A stretch of 64,000 nucleotides of DNA from Arthrobacter sp. Soil764 (GCF_001428075.1 NZ_LMSI01000020.1:62001-126000); one strand, 5' to 3'. Numbered from the stretch's first letter, positions 40,164 through 48,797 are shown. Notes: a model not told the origin generated them from the letters alone. A program made the numbers and translations.

Positions 40164-41093
40164 ATGGGAAGCATCACCGACGTTCCGGGCATCCGGGTAG
40201 GCCACGTCCAAAGGGACAGCGGAGGCTGGCTGACCGGGGTCACCGTGGTCCTGCCGCCCCCGGGCACGGTGGGTTCGGTGGATGTCCAGGGCGGCGGGCC
40301 TGCCACCCACGAAACGGACGCCCTTGACCCCACCACCCTGGTCAGCACCGTGGACGCCGTGGTGCTCACCGGCGGCAGCGCCTACGGGCTGGCGTCTGCT
40401 TCCGGCGCCCAGCGCTGGTGCGAGGAAAACGGCAGGGGTTTCGCCGTTCCCGGCGGCGTCGTGCCCATCGTTCCCGCCGCGGCCATCTTCGACCTGGGCA
40501 GGGGAGGGGACTTCACAGCACGTCCGACGCCGGAGATGGGCTACGCGGCAACGGCCGCCGCGGCGGCACAAAAGGAAGGGCACGACGTCGGGCGCGGCAA
40601 CGTCGGCGCCGGCACTGGGGCACTCCTTGGCAGGACCTATAAAGGCGGCGTCGGCACGGCTTCGATTAGGCTCGAGAACGGGGTGGTCGTCGGAGCCCTG
40701 GCCATCGTCAACGCCCTGGGGCTGCCGACAGTAGAGCACTCTCTGCTCAGGGAGTCAGCAGCTGGACCGCCGCTCAACACCACCCTTGTCGTCGTCGCCA
40801 CCAATGCTGTTCTTGATGTTGCCGAGTGCAAGCGGACTGCCTCGGCTTCCCACGCCGGGATCGCCCGCGCGCTGAACCCCTCCCACACCCTTGCCGATGG
40901 CGACACTGTTTTTTGCCTGGCAACCGGTGCTGTGGCACTTGATCGCTCGGACGAAGCTGCCCGGCAGCTCAGCCTGATTACGCTGCAGAGTGCGGCAGCC
41001 GACGTCGTCCGTTCAGCCATCCTGGACGGGGTGGCCAGTGCTGAGGGCATCAGCACGCCAGCGGGTGAATATGGTGCGTACCGCACCGCGTAG
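40164..41093 (+). CDS. P1-family (S58, DmpA-like) aminopeptidase
   Basis: DmpA-type enzymes are self-cleaving N-terminal-nucleophile hydrolases that release N-terminal D- or L-residues or beta-peptides. The 309-residue product (ATG 40164 after GGGGAGAATAGGGG) has ITDVPGIRVGHVQ, VVLTGGSAYGLASA, GRGNVGAGTGAL, then KGGVGTAS at the usual autocleavage region, and TNAVLDVAECKRTASASHAG. The nucleophile would be the Thr or Ser within GGVGTAS; which is not certain. No signal peptide. It lies between the ABC operon and infA. Confidence 0.85.
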   Translation: MGSITDVPGIRVGHVQRDSGGWLTGVTVVLPPPGTVGSVDVQGGGPATHETDALDPTTLVSTVDAVVLTGGSAYGLASASGAQRWCEENGRGFAVPGGVVPIVPAAAIFDLGRGGDFTARPTPEMGYAATAAAAAQKEGHDVGRGNVGAGTGALLGRTYKGGVGTASIRLENGVVVGALAIVNALGLPTVEHSLLRESAAGPPLNTTLVVVATNAVLDVAECKRTASASHAGIARALNPSHTLADGDTVFCLATGAVALDRSDEAARQLSLITLQSAAADVVRSAILDGVASAEGISTPAGEYGAYRTA

Positions 41094-41264
41094 GCTACTA
41101 TGGCCGATTTAACTTTTACCGGCCAAGAGGGTAGTGTTGTTTGTTGGTTGTCTGGACTGCCACGCCCTTTTGGGCCTGGAGCCGGCAATCGATCCAACAA
41201 AAACGTTCGTGGCCATGCCCGGTGCAATCCGGCGGGGCTGCGGCAACAACAGTTAGCGGAGGGT

Positions 41265-41486
41265 ATGGCCAAGAAGGACGGGGTCATTGAGATCGAAGGC
41301 GTTGTGACCGAGGCGCTGCCTAACGCGATGTTTCGCGTTGAGCTCACCAACAAGCACATCGTTCTGGCACACATCTCTGGAAAGATGCGTCAGCACTACA
41401 TCCGGATCCTCCCCGAGGACCGCGTAGTGGTGGAGCTGAGCCCGTACGACCTCACCCGTGGTCGTATCGTCTACCGCTACAAGTAA
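41265..41486 (+). CDS. infA: Translation initiation factor IF-1
   Basis: IF-1 binds the 30S A site. The 73-residue S1-fold protein starts [20 protein letters not shown], continues [20 protein letters not shown] and ends [21 protein letters not shown] precedes the ATG. The upstream 171 bases after the peptidase gene hold no other gene; a TAGGCT near 41092 is a weak -10 candidate. Confidence 0.98.
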   Translation: MAKKDGVIEIEGVVTEALPNAMFRVELTNKHIVLAHISGKMRQHYIRILPEDRVVVELSPYDLTRGRIVYRYK

Positions 41487-41555
41487 ATTGCTGGGCGGCT
41501 TCAGCGCACGCTGACCGCTGCTCCAGTTGACCAAACTGCTACGCAAAGGAACGCC

Positions 41556-41669
41556 ATGAAGGTCAAGCCGAGCGTCAAGCAGATCTGCGAAAAGTGCAAA
41601 GTGATCCGCCGTAATGGCCGGGTCATGGTGATCTGCGAGAACCCGCGCCACAAGCAGCGCCAGGGCTAA
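41556..41669 (+). CDS. rpmJ: 50S ribosomal protein L36
   Basis: L36 is the smallest 50S protein, needed for 23S organisation near L16. The 37-residue frame reads [20 protein letters not shown] and [17 protein letters not shown]. It is the zinc-binding (C+) form with Cys11, Cys14, Cys27 and His32. AAAGGAACGCC precedes the ATG. Seventy bases after infA. Confidence 0.97.
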   Translation: MKVKPSVKQICEKCKVIRRNGRVMVICENPRHKQRQG

Positions 41670-41801
41670 TTTCCTTCCCTGAAGGAAATCCTGGGTTGCT
41701 AACCCACGCAAGTAAATAAAGGCAGCACAAGCTGACCTGGGACGTATGGAGCCCGGGCAGCTAACCCCCGGTCGGAGGCTGGGGCCGCACGGAACGTGCG
41801 G
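41669..41801 (+). promoter_or_regulatory. Series of hairpins between rpmJ and rpsM
   Basis: Three small perfect stems follow one another: ATTTCCTTC/GAAGGAAAT (41669-41689), TGGGTT/AACCCA (about 41692-41706) and CCGCAC/GTGCGG (41785-41801). None has a T-run. They occupy the 176-base leader of rpsM and could regulate translation of the rpsM-rpsK-rpoA-rplQ segment; I cannot identify a ligand. Confidence 0.4.
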
Positions 41802-41845
41802 GTGTACTGCCTACGACCTCCGGTTTATCAAGGAGTACTGCCACT

Positions 41846-42220
41846 ATGGCTCGTCTCGCTGGCGTAGACATTCCCCGCGAAAAGCGGCTGGAAATTGCGC
41901 TTACTTACATCTACGGCGTGGGCAAGACCCGTGCACACGAAACCCTGGCTGCCACGGGCATCAGCGCTGACGTTCGCGTCAAGGACCTGACTGACGCCCA
42001 GTTGGTTGAGCTGCGTGACTACATTGAAGGCAACTACAAGGTTGAGGGTGACCTTCGCCGCGAAGTAGCAGCAGATATCCGCCGCAAGGTTGAAATCGGC
42101 AGCTACGAAGGCCTGCGCCACCGCAAGGGCCTGCCCGTACGCGGTCAGCGTACGAAGACCAACGCACGTACCCGCAAGGGCCCGAAGCGTACCGTCGCCG
42201 GCAAGAAGAAGGCCCGTTAA
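41846..42220 (+). CDS. rpsM: 30S ribosomal protein S13
   Basis: S13 forms intersubunit bridges in the 30S head. The 124-residue protein has [32 protein letters not shown] and the C-terminal [25 protein letters not shown] upstream. It heads the alpha-type segment of the cluster. Confidence 0.98.
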   Translation: MARLAGVDIPREKRLEIALTYIYGVGKTRAHETLAATGISADVRVKDLTDAQLVELRDYIEGNYKVEGDLRREVAADIRRKVEIGSYEGLRHRKGLPVRGQRTKTNARTRKGPKRTVAGKKKAR

Positions 42221-42274
42221 AATCCCCGCCCGGGATTTACGGACTTTCCCCAATAACTTTCTGTAGGAGAAAAA

Positions 42275-42676
42275 ATGCCCCCGAAGACTCGTGGCGCGGT
42301 TCGCAAGCCGCGTAAGAAGGACAAGAAGAATATCGCGCTTGGCCAGGCGCACATCAAGAGCACCTTTAACAACACCATCGTTTCCATCACGGATCCGTCC
42401 GGCGCTGTTATTTCCTGGGCTTCCTCCGGTGAGGTTGGCTTCAAGGGCTCGCGCAAGTCCACCCCGTTCGCTGCGCAGATGGCTGCCGAAGCCGCTGCCA
42501 AGCGTGCGCAGGAGCACGGCATGCGCAAGGTAGACGTTTTCGTCAAGGGACCGGGTTCCGGACGCGAAACCGCAATCCGTTCGCTGCAGGCCGCAGGCCT
42601 CGAGGTTGGCTCCATCCAGGACGTCACCCCCGCAGCGCACAACGGCTGCCGCCCGCCGAAGCGCCGCCGCGTCTAA
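42275..42676 (+). CDS. rpsK: 30S ribosomal protein S11
   Basis: S11 lies on the 30S platform next to the E-site mRNA. The 133-residue protein has [36 protein letters not shown] and [17 protein letters not shown] ending ([13 protein letters not shown]). TAGGAG precedes the ATG. Confidence 0.98.
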   Translation: MPPKTRGAVRKPRKKDKKNIALGQAHIKSTFNNTIVSITDPSGAVISWASSGEVGFKGSRKSTPFAAQMAAEAAAKRAQEHGMRKVDVFVKGPGSGRETAIRSLQAAGLEVGSIQDVTPAAHNGCRPPKRRRV

Positions 42677-42694
42677 TTCTTTTCCGCAGCAGGA

Positions 42695-42726
42695 GCTTGC
42701 CCGGACCAGTGATGGTCCGGGCAAGC
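42695..42726 (+). promoter_or_regulatory. Perfect 13-bp hairpin between rpsK and rpoA
   Basis: GCTTGCCCGGACC (42695-42707) pairs with GGTCCGGGCAAGC (42714-42726) around AGTGAT. It starts 19 bases after the rpsK stop. No T-run follows. Confidence 0.7.
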
Positions 42727-42772
42727 CCAGCGCGTTAAGTCTTCAGACCGAATTTCCACCACCTGTGTTGCG

Positions 42773-42783
42773 TCATATAGCGG
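42773..42783 (+). repeat. TCATATAGCGG element upstream of rpoA
   Basis: This 11-mer (13 bases identical as GTCATATAGCGGA) also occurs twice in the rpoB leader. It lies 24 bases before the rpoA start. The role is unknown. Confidence 0.5.
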
Positions 42784-42806
42784 ATGCTCGCCGAAAGGAA
42801 ACCTAA

Positions 42807-43817
42807 GTGCTCATTGCACAGCGCCCCACCCTCTCCGAAGAGGTAGTCTCCGAAAACCGTTCGCGTTTCATCATCGAACCGCTGGAACCGGGCTTCGGCT
42901 ACACCCTCGGAAACTCCCTCCGCCGTACCCTGCTCTCCTCCATCCCCGGTGCTGCCGTAACCAGCATCCGGATCGATGGTGTGCTGCACGAGTTCACCAC
43001 GGTTCCGGGTGTCAAGGAAGATGTCACCGAGATCATCCTTAACATCAAGAGCCTGTCGGTTTCCTCCGAGCACGACGAGCCTGTCGTGGCTTACCTGCGC
43101 AAGCAGGGCCCCGGAGTCGTCACCGCCGCGGACATCGCTCCGCCGGCCGGCGTCGAATTCCACAACCCGGATCTGCACATCGCCACGCTGAACTCGAAGG
43201 GGAAGTTCGAACTCGAACTGACTATCGAGCGCGGCCGCGGCTACGTTTCGGCAGCTCAGAACAAGTCCGGCGATGCAGAGATCGGCCGTATCCCGGTCGA
43301 CTCCATCTACTCGCCGGTGCTGAAGGTTACTTTCCGCGTGGAAGCAACCCGTGTTGAGCAGCGCACCGACTTCGACAAGCTGATTGTCGACGTCGAGACC
43401 AAGCAGGCCATCGCCCCGCGCGATGCTGTTGCTTCCGCAGGCACCACCCTGGTGGAACTGTTCGGTCTGGCCCGTGAGCTGAACACCGCAGCTGAAGGTA
43501 TTGAGATCGGCCCGTCGCCCACCGACGCTGCCCTGGCAGCCGACATGGCACTGCCGATCGAGGATCTGGACCTCACCGTCCGTTCCTACAACTGCCTCAA
43601 GCGTGAGGGCATCCACACCGTGGGTGAACTCGTTGCCCGCTCCGAGGCTGACCTGATGGACATCCGCAACTTCGGTGCAAAGTCCATTGACGAGGTCAAG
43701 GCAAAGCTGGTTGAACTGGGCCTGTCCCTCAAGGACTCGCCTCCCGGTTTTGACCTCGCAGCACGCGCCGCAGCAATCGAAGAGGACGACGCCGCCTTCG
43801 GCGACGACGAACTCTAA
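42807..43817 (+). CDS. rpoA: DNA-directed RNA polymerase subunit alpha
   Basis: Alpha dimerises to nucleate RNA polymerase; its C-terminal domain binds UP elements and activators. The 336-residue protein starts with GTG after GAAAGGAAA. The N-terminal domain has [20 protein letters not shown]. The alpha-CTD (from about residue 250) has [20 protein letters not shown] and [17 protein letters not shown]. Downstream, a bulged hairpin (43832-43857) separates it from rplQ. Confidence 0.98.
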
Positions 43818-43885
43818 ACCAGACCTTGGCCGGCGGGCAGCACCATGGTGTGCCGCCCACGGCTTCCACATGAGGAGAAACAATT

Positions 43886-44470
43886 ATGCCTACCCCCACT
43901 AAGGGTCCGCGCCTCGGCGGCGGCCCGGCTCACGAGCGCCTCATGCTCGCGAACCTGGCAGCATCCCTGTTCGAGCACAAGCGGATCACCACCACGGTTA
44001 CCAAGGCCAAGCGCCTGAAGCCGTACGCAGAGCGCCTGGTCACCTTCGCCAAGCGTGGCGACCTCGCTTCCCGCCGCCGCGTTCTCGGCCTGATCAGCAA
44101 CAAGGGCATCGTCCACGAGCTGTTCACCGACATCGCCCAGGCTGTGGAGAACCGCGATGGCGGCTACACCCGCATCACCAAGATCGGCAACCGCAAGGGC
44201 GACAACGCTCCCATGGCTGTCATCGAGCTGGTCCTCGAGCCCGTTTCCGCCAAGCAGGCCGTCGTAGCCGAGGCTACCTCTGCTGCCAAGCGCGATGCGG
44301 ACAAGAAGGAAGCCGCTGCTGCTCCCGTTGCTGAAGAAGCTCCCGAGACTGAAGCTGCTGAGGCTCCGGCCGAAGAGGCTCCCGCCGCTGAAGAAGCTGC
44401 AACCGAAGAGGCTCCGGCCGCTGAGGAAGCTGCCGAAGCTCCGGCTGCCGAGGAGAAGGACGCGAAGTAA
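43886..44470 (+). CDS. rplQ: 50S ribosomal protein L17 with acidic A/E/P tail
   Basis: L17 lies near the exit tunnel. The core (residues 1-115) has [39 protein letters not shown] and [12 protein letters not shown]. At 194 residues it carries about 75 extra residues beginning [10 protein letters not shown] and dominated by Ala, Glu and Pro repeats such as EEAPAAEEA, resembling the L10 tail. GAGGAGAAAC precedes the ATG. Last ribosomal gene of the cluster; a terminator follows. Confidence 0.97.
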   Translation: MPTPTKGPRLGGGPAHERLMLANLAASLFEHKRITTTVTKAKRLKPYAERLVTFAKRGDLASRRRVLGLISNKGIVHELFTDIAQAVENRDGGYTRITKIGNRKGDNAPMAVIELVLEPVSAKQAVVAEATSAAKRDADKKEAAAAPVAEEAPETEAAEAPAEEAPAAEEAATEEAPAAEEAAEAPAAEEKDAK

Positions 44471-44489
44471 TTCGCTGATTCTCTTCGCA

Positions 44490-44495
44490 TAGACT
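44490..44495 (+). promoter_or_regulatory. Candidate -10 giving a leaderless truA mRNA
   Basis: TAGACT (44490-44495) ends seven bases before the GTG at 44503, which has no Shine-Dalgarno sequence. Transcription would start at or next to the start codon. Motif and spacing only. Confidence 0.45.
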
Positions 44496-44502
44496 TAGGT
44501 CT

Positions 44503-45396
44503 GTGAACCACCAAAAACCCGCGGCCCCCGTTCCAGGGGGCGGCGGGTTTTTGCGTATCCGGATTGATCTTTCCTACGACGGCGGCCCGTTCAGCGGGTG
44601 GGCGCTGCAGCCGGGACTGCGCACCGTCCAGGGCGTCCTGGAGGAAGCCCTGCACCTCCTGGTCCGGCGGCCCATCCGCGTGACTGTCGCCGGGCGAACC
44701 GATGCCGGGGTGCACGCCCGCGGCCAGGTGGTCCACCTGGACCTCACCGAAGACGAGTGGCAGGGACTGCCGCGCGGGCACGAACTGGATCCCGCCGTCG
44801 CCATGATGCGCAGGCTCCGCGGTGCGCTCAGCCGCGTCCTGGGCGACCTGACCGGCGCGGTGGAGGTGCACCGGATCTCGCCGGCGCCCGTGGGCTTTGA
44901 CGCCCGCTTCTCCGCCCTCTGGCGCCGCTACAGCTACCGCATTGCGGACGGGCCGGCCCTGTGGGACCCGCTGGAGCGGTACTTCACGTTGTGGCACAAG
45001 AACCCGCTGGACGTGGCGCTCCTGAACGAGGGGGCATCCAAGCTGCTGGGCCTGCAGAATTTCCTGTCCTTCTGCAAGCCGCGGGAAGGTGCAACCACCA
45101 TCCGGGAACTGCAGCGCTTCGAGTTCCGGCGCGGCGAGGACGGCGTCATTGTGGCCACGGTCCAGGCTGATGCGTTCTGCCACAACATGGTGCGGGCGCT
45201 CATTGGTTCCGCGCTGTACGTGGGTGAAGGCGTTGAGGAGCCGGGCTGGCTGTATGAGCGGCTGCTGCTGCAAAAGCGCGACGCCAAGTCGGTACTGGCC
45301 GCCCCGCATCCGTTGGTGCTGGAGGAAGTGGCTTACCCCTCGGACAGTGAACTCCTGGCCCGCGCCGAACAAACCCGCGCCCTCCGCGAGCACTGA
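44503..45396 (+). CDS. truA: tRNA pseudouridine(38-40) synthase TruA
   Basis: TruA modifies uridines 38-40 of tRNA anticodon stems. The 297-residue protein has LRIRIDLSYDGGPFSGWALQ, the catalytic Asp in VAGRTDAGVHARGQV, and FDARFSALWRRYSYRI. The start is uncertain: GTG 44503 adds 16 residues (MNHQKPAAPVPGGGGF) encoded inside the rplQ terminator; a TTG at 44551 starts directly at the conserved region but has no ribosome-binding site. I keep the GTG because of the -10 element just upstream. Confidence 0.9.
   Translation: MNHQKPAAPVPGGGGFLRIRIDLSYDGGPFSGWALQPGLRTVQGVLEEALHLLVRRPIRVTVAGRTDAGVHARGQVVHLDLTEDEWQGLPRGHELDPAVAMMRRLRGALSRVLGDLTGAVEVHRISPAPVGFDARFSALWRRYSYRIADGPALWDPLERYFTLWHKNPLDVALLNEGASKLLGLQNFLSFCKPREGATTIRELQRFEFRRGEDGVIVATVQADAFCHNMVRALIGSALYVGEGVEEPGWLYERLLLQKRDAKSVLAAPHPLVLEEVAYPSDSELLARAEQTRALREH
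44513..44552 (+). terminator. Terminator after rplQ, inside the first truA codons
   Basis: AAAAACCCGC-GGCCCCC (44513-44529) pairs with GGGGGC-GGCGGGTTTTT (44536-44552) with one mismatch and a six-base loop. Five A and five T residues flank the stem, the layout of a strong, possibly bidirectional terminator. It begins 42 bases after the rplQ stop and ten bases after the truA GTG. Confidence 0.88.
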
Positions 45397-45454
45397 CCCC
45401 CACCCATCCCCTAACCTCACAGCTCGGCCAGGGAACCCTCCGGGCGTGGCCCAT

Positions 45455-45518
45455 TCATCGATTGCTCCGTACCTGCCGTTTTCAAGGCTCAAAACGGCAG
45501 GTACGGAGCAATCGATGA
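45455..45518. terminator. Perfect 28-bp palindrome between truA and kinase gene
   Basis: The arms 45455-45482 and 45491-45518 are exact complements with an eight-base loop CAAGGCTC. Each arm starts TCATCGATTGCTCC and ends CCGTTTT at the loop. The right arm abuts the kinase stop codon. As in the palindrome at 36601, the T/A runs lie beside the loop. The position between convergent genes suggests bidirectional termination. Confidence 0.75.
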
Positions 45519-47186
45519 TTAGAAGGCGGGCGGCGGGCCCTCGGCCGGCAGCGTGACCGTGAAGGTGCTGCCCTGGCCCTCGCCGCTCTGGCAGGCGATG
45601 GTGCCGCCGTGCCGCTCCACGATCATCCTGGTAATCGAAAGGCCCAGGCCGGCGCCGGGGATGGCAGCCTTTTGGGCGGACTCCGCGCGGAAGAAACGGT
45701 TGAAGGCCCTCGCCGCGTCCTCGCCGGTCATGCCCATCCCGGTGTCCGTGACGCTCAGCCGGACCCACTGCCGGTCCGCGTCTGCACTGATGCTGACCCT
45801 GCCGCCGTCGGGGGAGTACTTGATGGCGTTGGAGACCAGGTTGTCCAGCACCTGCCCAATGCGGAGCGGATCAGCGTAGGCCCACAGGGGTGAGGGGACC
45901 TCGGCGGCGATCTCCACATGGGACCGTTGCGCCAGGGCCTGGGCCGAACCCACGCTGGTCTCCACCAGGCTGGCCAGGTCCGTCCGCTTGGGGTGGACGT
46001 TCAGGGTGGTGGAGGCAGAGGCGGTCAGGTCGGCCACCAGGTCCAGCAGCCTTTCCGCGTTGCGCTGCACCACGAGCAGGCGCTGTGCCACGGGCTTGGG
46101 AAGATTGCCGGCGTCGTCCAGCACCAGCTCCACGTTGCCCAGGATTGAGTTCAGCGGGTTCTTGAATTCGTGCGAGACATTGGAGACCAGTTCCTGGTTC
46201 GCGGCCAGGGACTCCACCCAGCCGGTGACGTCGCTGTAGACCACCACAGCCCCGGTCAGCTGGCCTTGTTCATTGACCAGCGGGCGGGCGGCGGTGGACA
46301 CGGCGCGCTGCTCCGGGCCTTCGCCGGCCCATACCAGATAGTCCGCGAAGGACTCGCCGGCCATGGCCCTGTTAATGGGGCGCCGGTCATGGGGGAGCAG
46401 GGTACGGCGGTCCTGCCCGAAGATGAGCTGGTCCCCCTGGCCGGGAACGGCGTCATCCGCCCTCGTGACACGGCGGAAGTTGCGCTGGCGGCTGTTGGAG
46501 ACCAGGAAGTGGCCGGAGCGGTCGACGGCGGCAATACCGACGTCGGTGGCGTCCAGTACCGTCTCCAGCAGCTTCTCCCGTTCCCGGCTTGCGGCCAGCA
46601 GGTCCCGGAGTTCACGGTCCTTGTCCGCCAGCTCGGCCTGCTGCTGCCGGAGACTCACGCTCGCGAACCGGATGGCCAGGGACACCGCCAGCATCATGAC
46701 GGGGAAAAGAACCACGCTGGTGATGTCGGACGCCGTGACGTCGGGGAAGTGGGCCACCACGGAGGGGACCATGATCAGGAAAGGTCCCACGAAACTGAGC
46801 ACCAGGCTGCTGCGCGCCAGCATGCCGGAGGCGGAGAGCCAGATGACCGGGAAGACCACCAGCACCGCCAGTCCCGGCAGGAGCGGTGCGGCGCCGTTGC
46901 GCAGGAACCCGATGGCCGCGAAGTCCAGCACGGGGATCAGGAGGTACGGGCGGTGTGCCAGCCGTTCCCAGGGCACCAGGAAGCAGCCCAGGAACAGGAC
47001 TGCGTGAAGGACAATGCCGGCCATGTACAAGGGGCTGTTCATCAGCGCGGGCCAGGCGAAGGGAGTTGCCACGGCAATCGCCGCAACAATGAGCGTCAGG
47101 GGGAGTTGGCACAACGCCACCTGGGCGCGGGTGCCCAGGCGCCGGAAGATGCGGCCGGGGCCCCGGTGGAACAACGGCTCAGCCAT
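45519..47186 (-). CDS. Membrane sensor histidine kinase with PAS domain
   Basis: I start at ATG 47186 (555 residues, MAEPLFHRGPGRIF); upstream in-frame starts are possible because no good ribosome-binding site marks this one. Six hydrophobic segments span about residues 20-180, then a coiled-coil (LRQQQAELADKDRELRDLL), a PAS domain, the HisKA motif NVSHEFKNPLNSIL with His339, and the HATPase boxes NLVSNAIKYSPDGG, DTGMGM and GAGLGLS. It should phosphorylate a response regulator, presumably the product of the divergent gene. The signal is unknown. Confidence 0.92.
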   Translation of the reverse strand: MAEPLFHRGPGRIFRRLGTRAQVALCQLPLTLIVAAIAVATPFAWPALMNSPLYMAGIVLHAVLFLGCFLVPWERLAHRPYLLIPVLDFAAIGFLRNGAAPLLPGLAVLVVFPVIWLSASGMLARSSLVLSFVGPFLIMVPSVVAHFPDVTASDITSVVLFPVMMLAVSLAIRFASVSLRQQQAELADKDRELRDLLAASREREKLLETVLDATDVGIAAVDRSGHFLVSNSRQRNFRRVTRADDAVPGQGDQLIFGQDRRTLLPHDRRPINRAMAGESFADYLVWAGEGPEQRAVSTAARPLVNEQGQLTGAVVVYSDVTGWVESLAANQELVSNVSHEFKNPLNSILGNVELVLDDAGNLPKPVAQRLLVVQRNAERLLDLVADLTASASTTLNVHPKRTDLASLVETSVGSAQALAQRSHVEIAAEVPSPLWAYADPLRIGQVLDNLVSNAIKYSPDGGRVSISADADRQWVRLSVTDTGMGMTGEDAARAFNRFFRAESAQKAAIPGAGLGLSITRMIVERHGGTIACQSGEGQGSTFTVTLPAEGPPPAF

Positions 47187-47438
47187 GTTTTTGACTCGTA
47201 CCCCTTTACGTCCGGAAAGCGGGTGCGCCAAGGTGCAGCAATTCCCCCCGGTTACCTTGGTATCCACCCTTTCCTTTGGATATTGCACATGTCTTGTCAT
47301 AATAATTGACTTTTCAATTTTCAGCGCCGACTCGGGTGTCATCAGCCCGGCTTACTAGTAGCGTATAAATGGTTGGAGCGGGATTGGCATTGGCGCTGGG
47401 CCAATGGGGGGCCATTTCCGCCTGGCGCAGGGATAGCA
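47187..47438. promoter_or_regulatory. Divergent region between kinase and response regulator genes
   Basis: The 252 bases hold no other gene. It is comparatively A/T-rich around 47280-47335, where promoters for the divergent genes probably lie. No clear direct or inverted operator repeat is recognised. Confidence 0.35.
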
Positions 47439-48218
47439 ATGGACGATCTTGGTGTAGCTGTGGTCATCGAGGATGACGACGACGTACGCAACCTCCTTGA
47501 GGGTGTTTTGACCCAGGCGGGCTTCGAAGTGCATACGGCTGTTGATGGGCGGGCCGGGGTTGAGGTGGTCCGCAGTAAGCAGGCCAACGTTGTGACGCTG
47601 GATATCGGCCTGCCGGACATTGACGGGTTCGAGGTCCTGCGGCGGATCCGCAACTTCAGCAACGCCTACGTGGTGATGCTGACAGGCCGGACCGACGAAC
47701 CGGACCTGCTGTCCGCCCTGAATGCAGGGGCGGATGACTACATCGCCAAACCCTTCAGGCCCAGGGAACTCCGGGCCCGGGTGGCGGCCATGATGCGCAG
47801 GCCGCGCCATGAGGTCAGCGGGCGGAACACGTCACACTGGGGGCAAGCCGCGGCTCCTGCCGCCGCACAGCCCGAGCCAGGGGTCCTGCAGCACAACGGT
47901 CTTCTGTTGAACTATCGGACGCGCACCGTGGAGATCAAGGGGGAGCCGCTGGGCCTGACCCGCAGCGAATTCGATCTGCTCCATGTCCTGCTCAAGGGCG
48001 GCGGTGCCGTCTGCACCAGGGCCGATTTGGTGCGGGCGGTGCGGGGCGACTTTTACGAGCGGGACACGTACATCAGTGAGGCGGACGAGCGTGCCGTGGA
48101 GGTCCACGTAGGTAACCTGCGGCGCAAGCTCAAAGAGGACCAGTTGTCCCCGCGGTGGCTGCAGACGGTCCGCGGGGTCGGGTACCGGCTGGCGCCGCGC
48201 CGGCCGGACGATGCGTAA
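47439..48218 (+). CDS. OmpR/PhoB-family response regulator
   Basis: The 259-residue protein has a receiver domain with acidic pocket VVIEDDDD, phospho-acceptor Asp55 in TLDIGLPD, and Lys in YIAKPFRPREL. A linker (about residues 125-150) leads to a winged-helix domain with LGLTRSEFDLLHVLLKGGG and VEVHVGNLRRKL ending VRGVGYRL. It probably pairs with the divergent kinase and acts as a transcription factor. Its stop is three bases from that of the convergent Hpt-like gene. Confidence 0.93.
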   Translation: MDDLGVAVVIEDDDDVRNLLEGVLTQAGFEVHTAVDGRAGVEVVRSKQANVVTLDIGLPDIDGFEVLRRIRNFSNAYVVMLTGRTDEPDLLSALNAGADDYIAKPFRPRELRARVAAMMRRPRHEVSGRNTSHWGQAAAPAAAQPEPGVLQHNGLLLNYRTRTVEIKGEPLGLTRSEFDLLHVLLKGGGAVCTRADLVRAVRGDFYERDTYISEADERAVEVHVGNLRRKLKEDQLSPRWLQTVRGVGYRLAPRRPDDA

Positions 48219-48221
48219 CTG

Positions 48222-48704
48222 CTAGCCGTTTTCCAGGATGTAGGTTGCCTGCAGCTCGGACACAGTACGGGCCCCGTCCATGGCCACACCGGCCATCAAC
48301 GCCTGGCCCTGGACAAAGTCACCCTGCCGGATCAGGCCTTCAAGAAGTTCCGCGAGCCTGGCCAGCCGGAGCCCGCCGACCATGGCGGAGCTGATCTTGA
48401 GGCTGATGACGGCGTCAAGGGCGAGGTCCTCGTCCCGGCTCTCCACTGCTGTTCCCAGCCGGGCCAGCCGCAGGTCCCACATGGCGGCGTAATCACGGGC
48501 GAACCGCTGCGCCAGTCCGGATCCGGCCAGCTCATCTTCGAGTTCCGCCAGGACGGCGGCATCAACCAACGGCAAGAGAGCGGCCTCTTCCAGCAGCGGG
48601 GCCGCGCCGGCGGCCGGAACGGGAGCGGCGGGCAAACCGACCCCGGACAGCGGGTAGTCCGCAGCGGGGCTCTTTCCGCTGGAACCGGGGTCGGGACTGT
48701 TCAT
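48222..48704 (-). CDS. Degenerate Hpt-like four-helix protein
   Basis: The 160-residue protein has a Pro/Ala-rich N-terminus (residues 1-45) and a helical C-terminal domain. In DAVISLKISSAMVGGLRLA the segment ISLKISS aligns with the Hpt motif HxLKxSS, but the phosphorylatable His is replaced by Ile100. The following RLARLAELLEGLIRQGD fits Hpt helices. It may be a pseudo-phosphotransfer adaptor. Context: convergent with a response regulator gene and 93 bases downstream of the end of Tad locus A. Family assignment is from this motif alone. Confidence 0.65.
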   Translation of the reverse strand: MNSPDPGSSGKSPAADYPLSGVGLPAAPVPAAGAAPLLEEAALLPLVDAAVLAELEDELAGSGLAQRFARDYAAMWDLRLARLGTAVESRDEDLALDAVISLKISSAMVGGLRLARLAELLEGLIRQGDFVQGQALMAGVAMDGARTVSELQATYILENG

Positions 48705-48797
48705 TGTTCAAGGCTACTTCCTGGATATCCTTCGGCGTCCGTTTTCTTATCATTCTGTGTAAACCTTGAGGCAACCTTGCCGCCGCACTGAGTATCT

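Noticed and set aside
41100..41264. Longer N-terminus for IF-1
   Set aside because: IF-1 is uniformly about 72 residues; the ATG at 41265 has a good ribosome-binding site and begins the conserved sequence.
46170..47309. 379-codon open frame antisense to the histidine kinase
   Set aside because: The kinase has all HisKA and HATPase boxes; the opposite frame is Gln/Gly/His-rich without family pattern.
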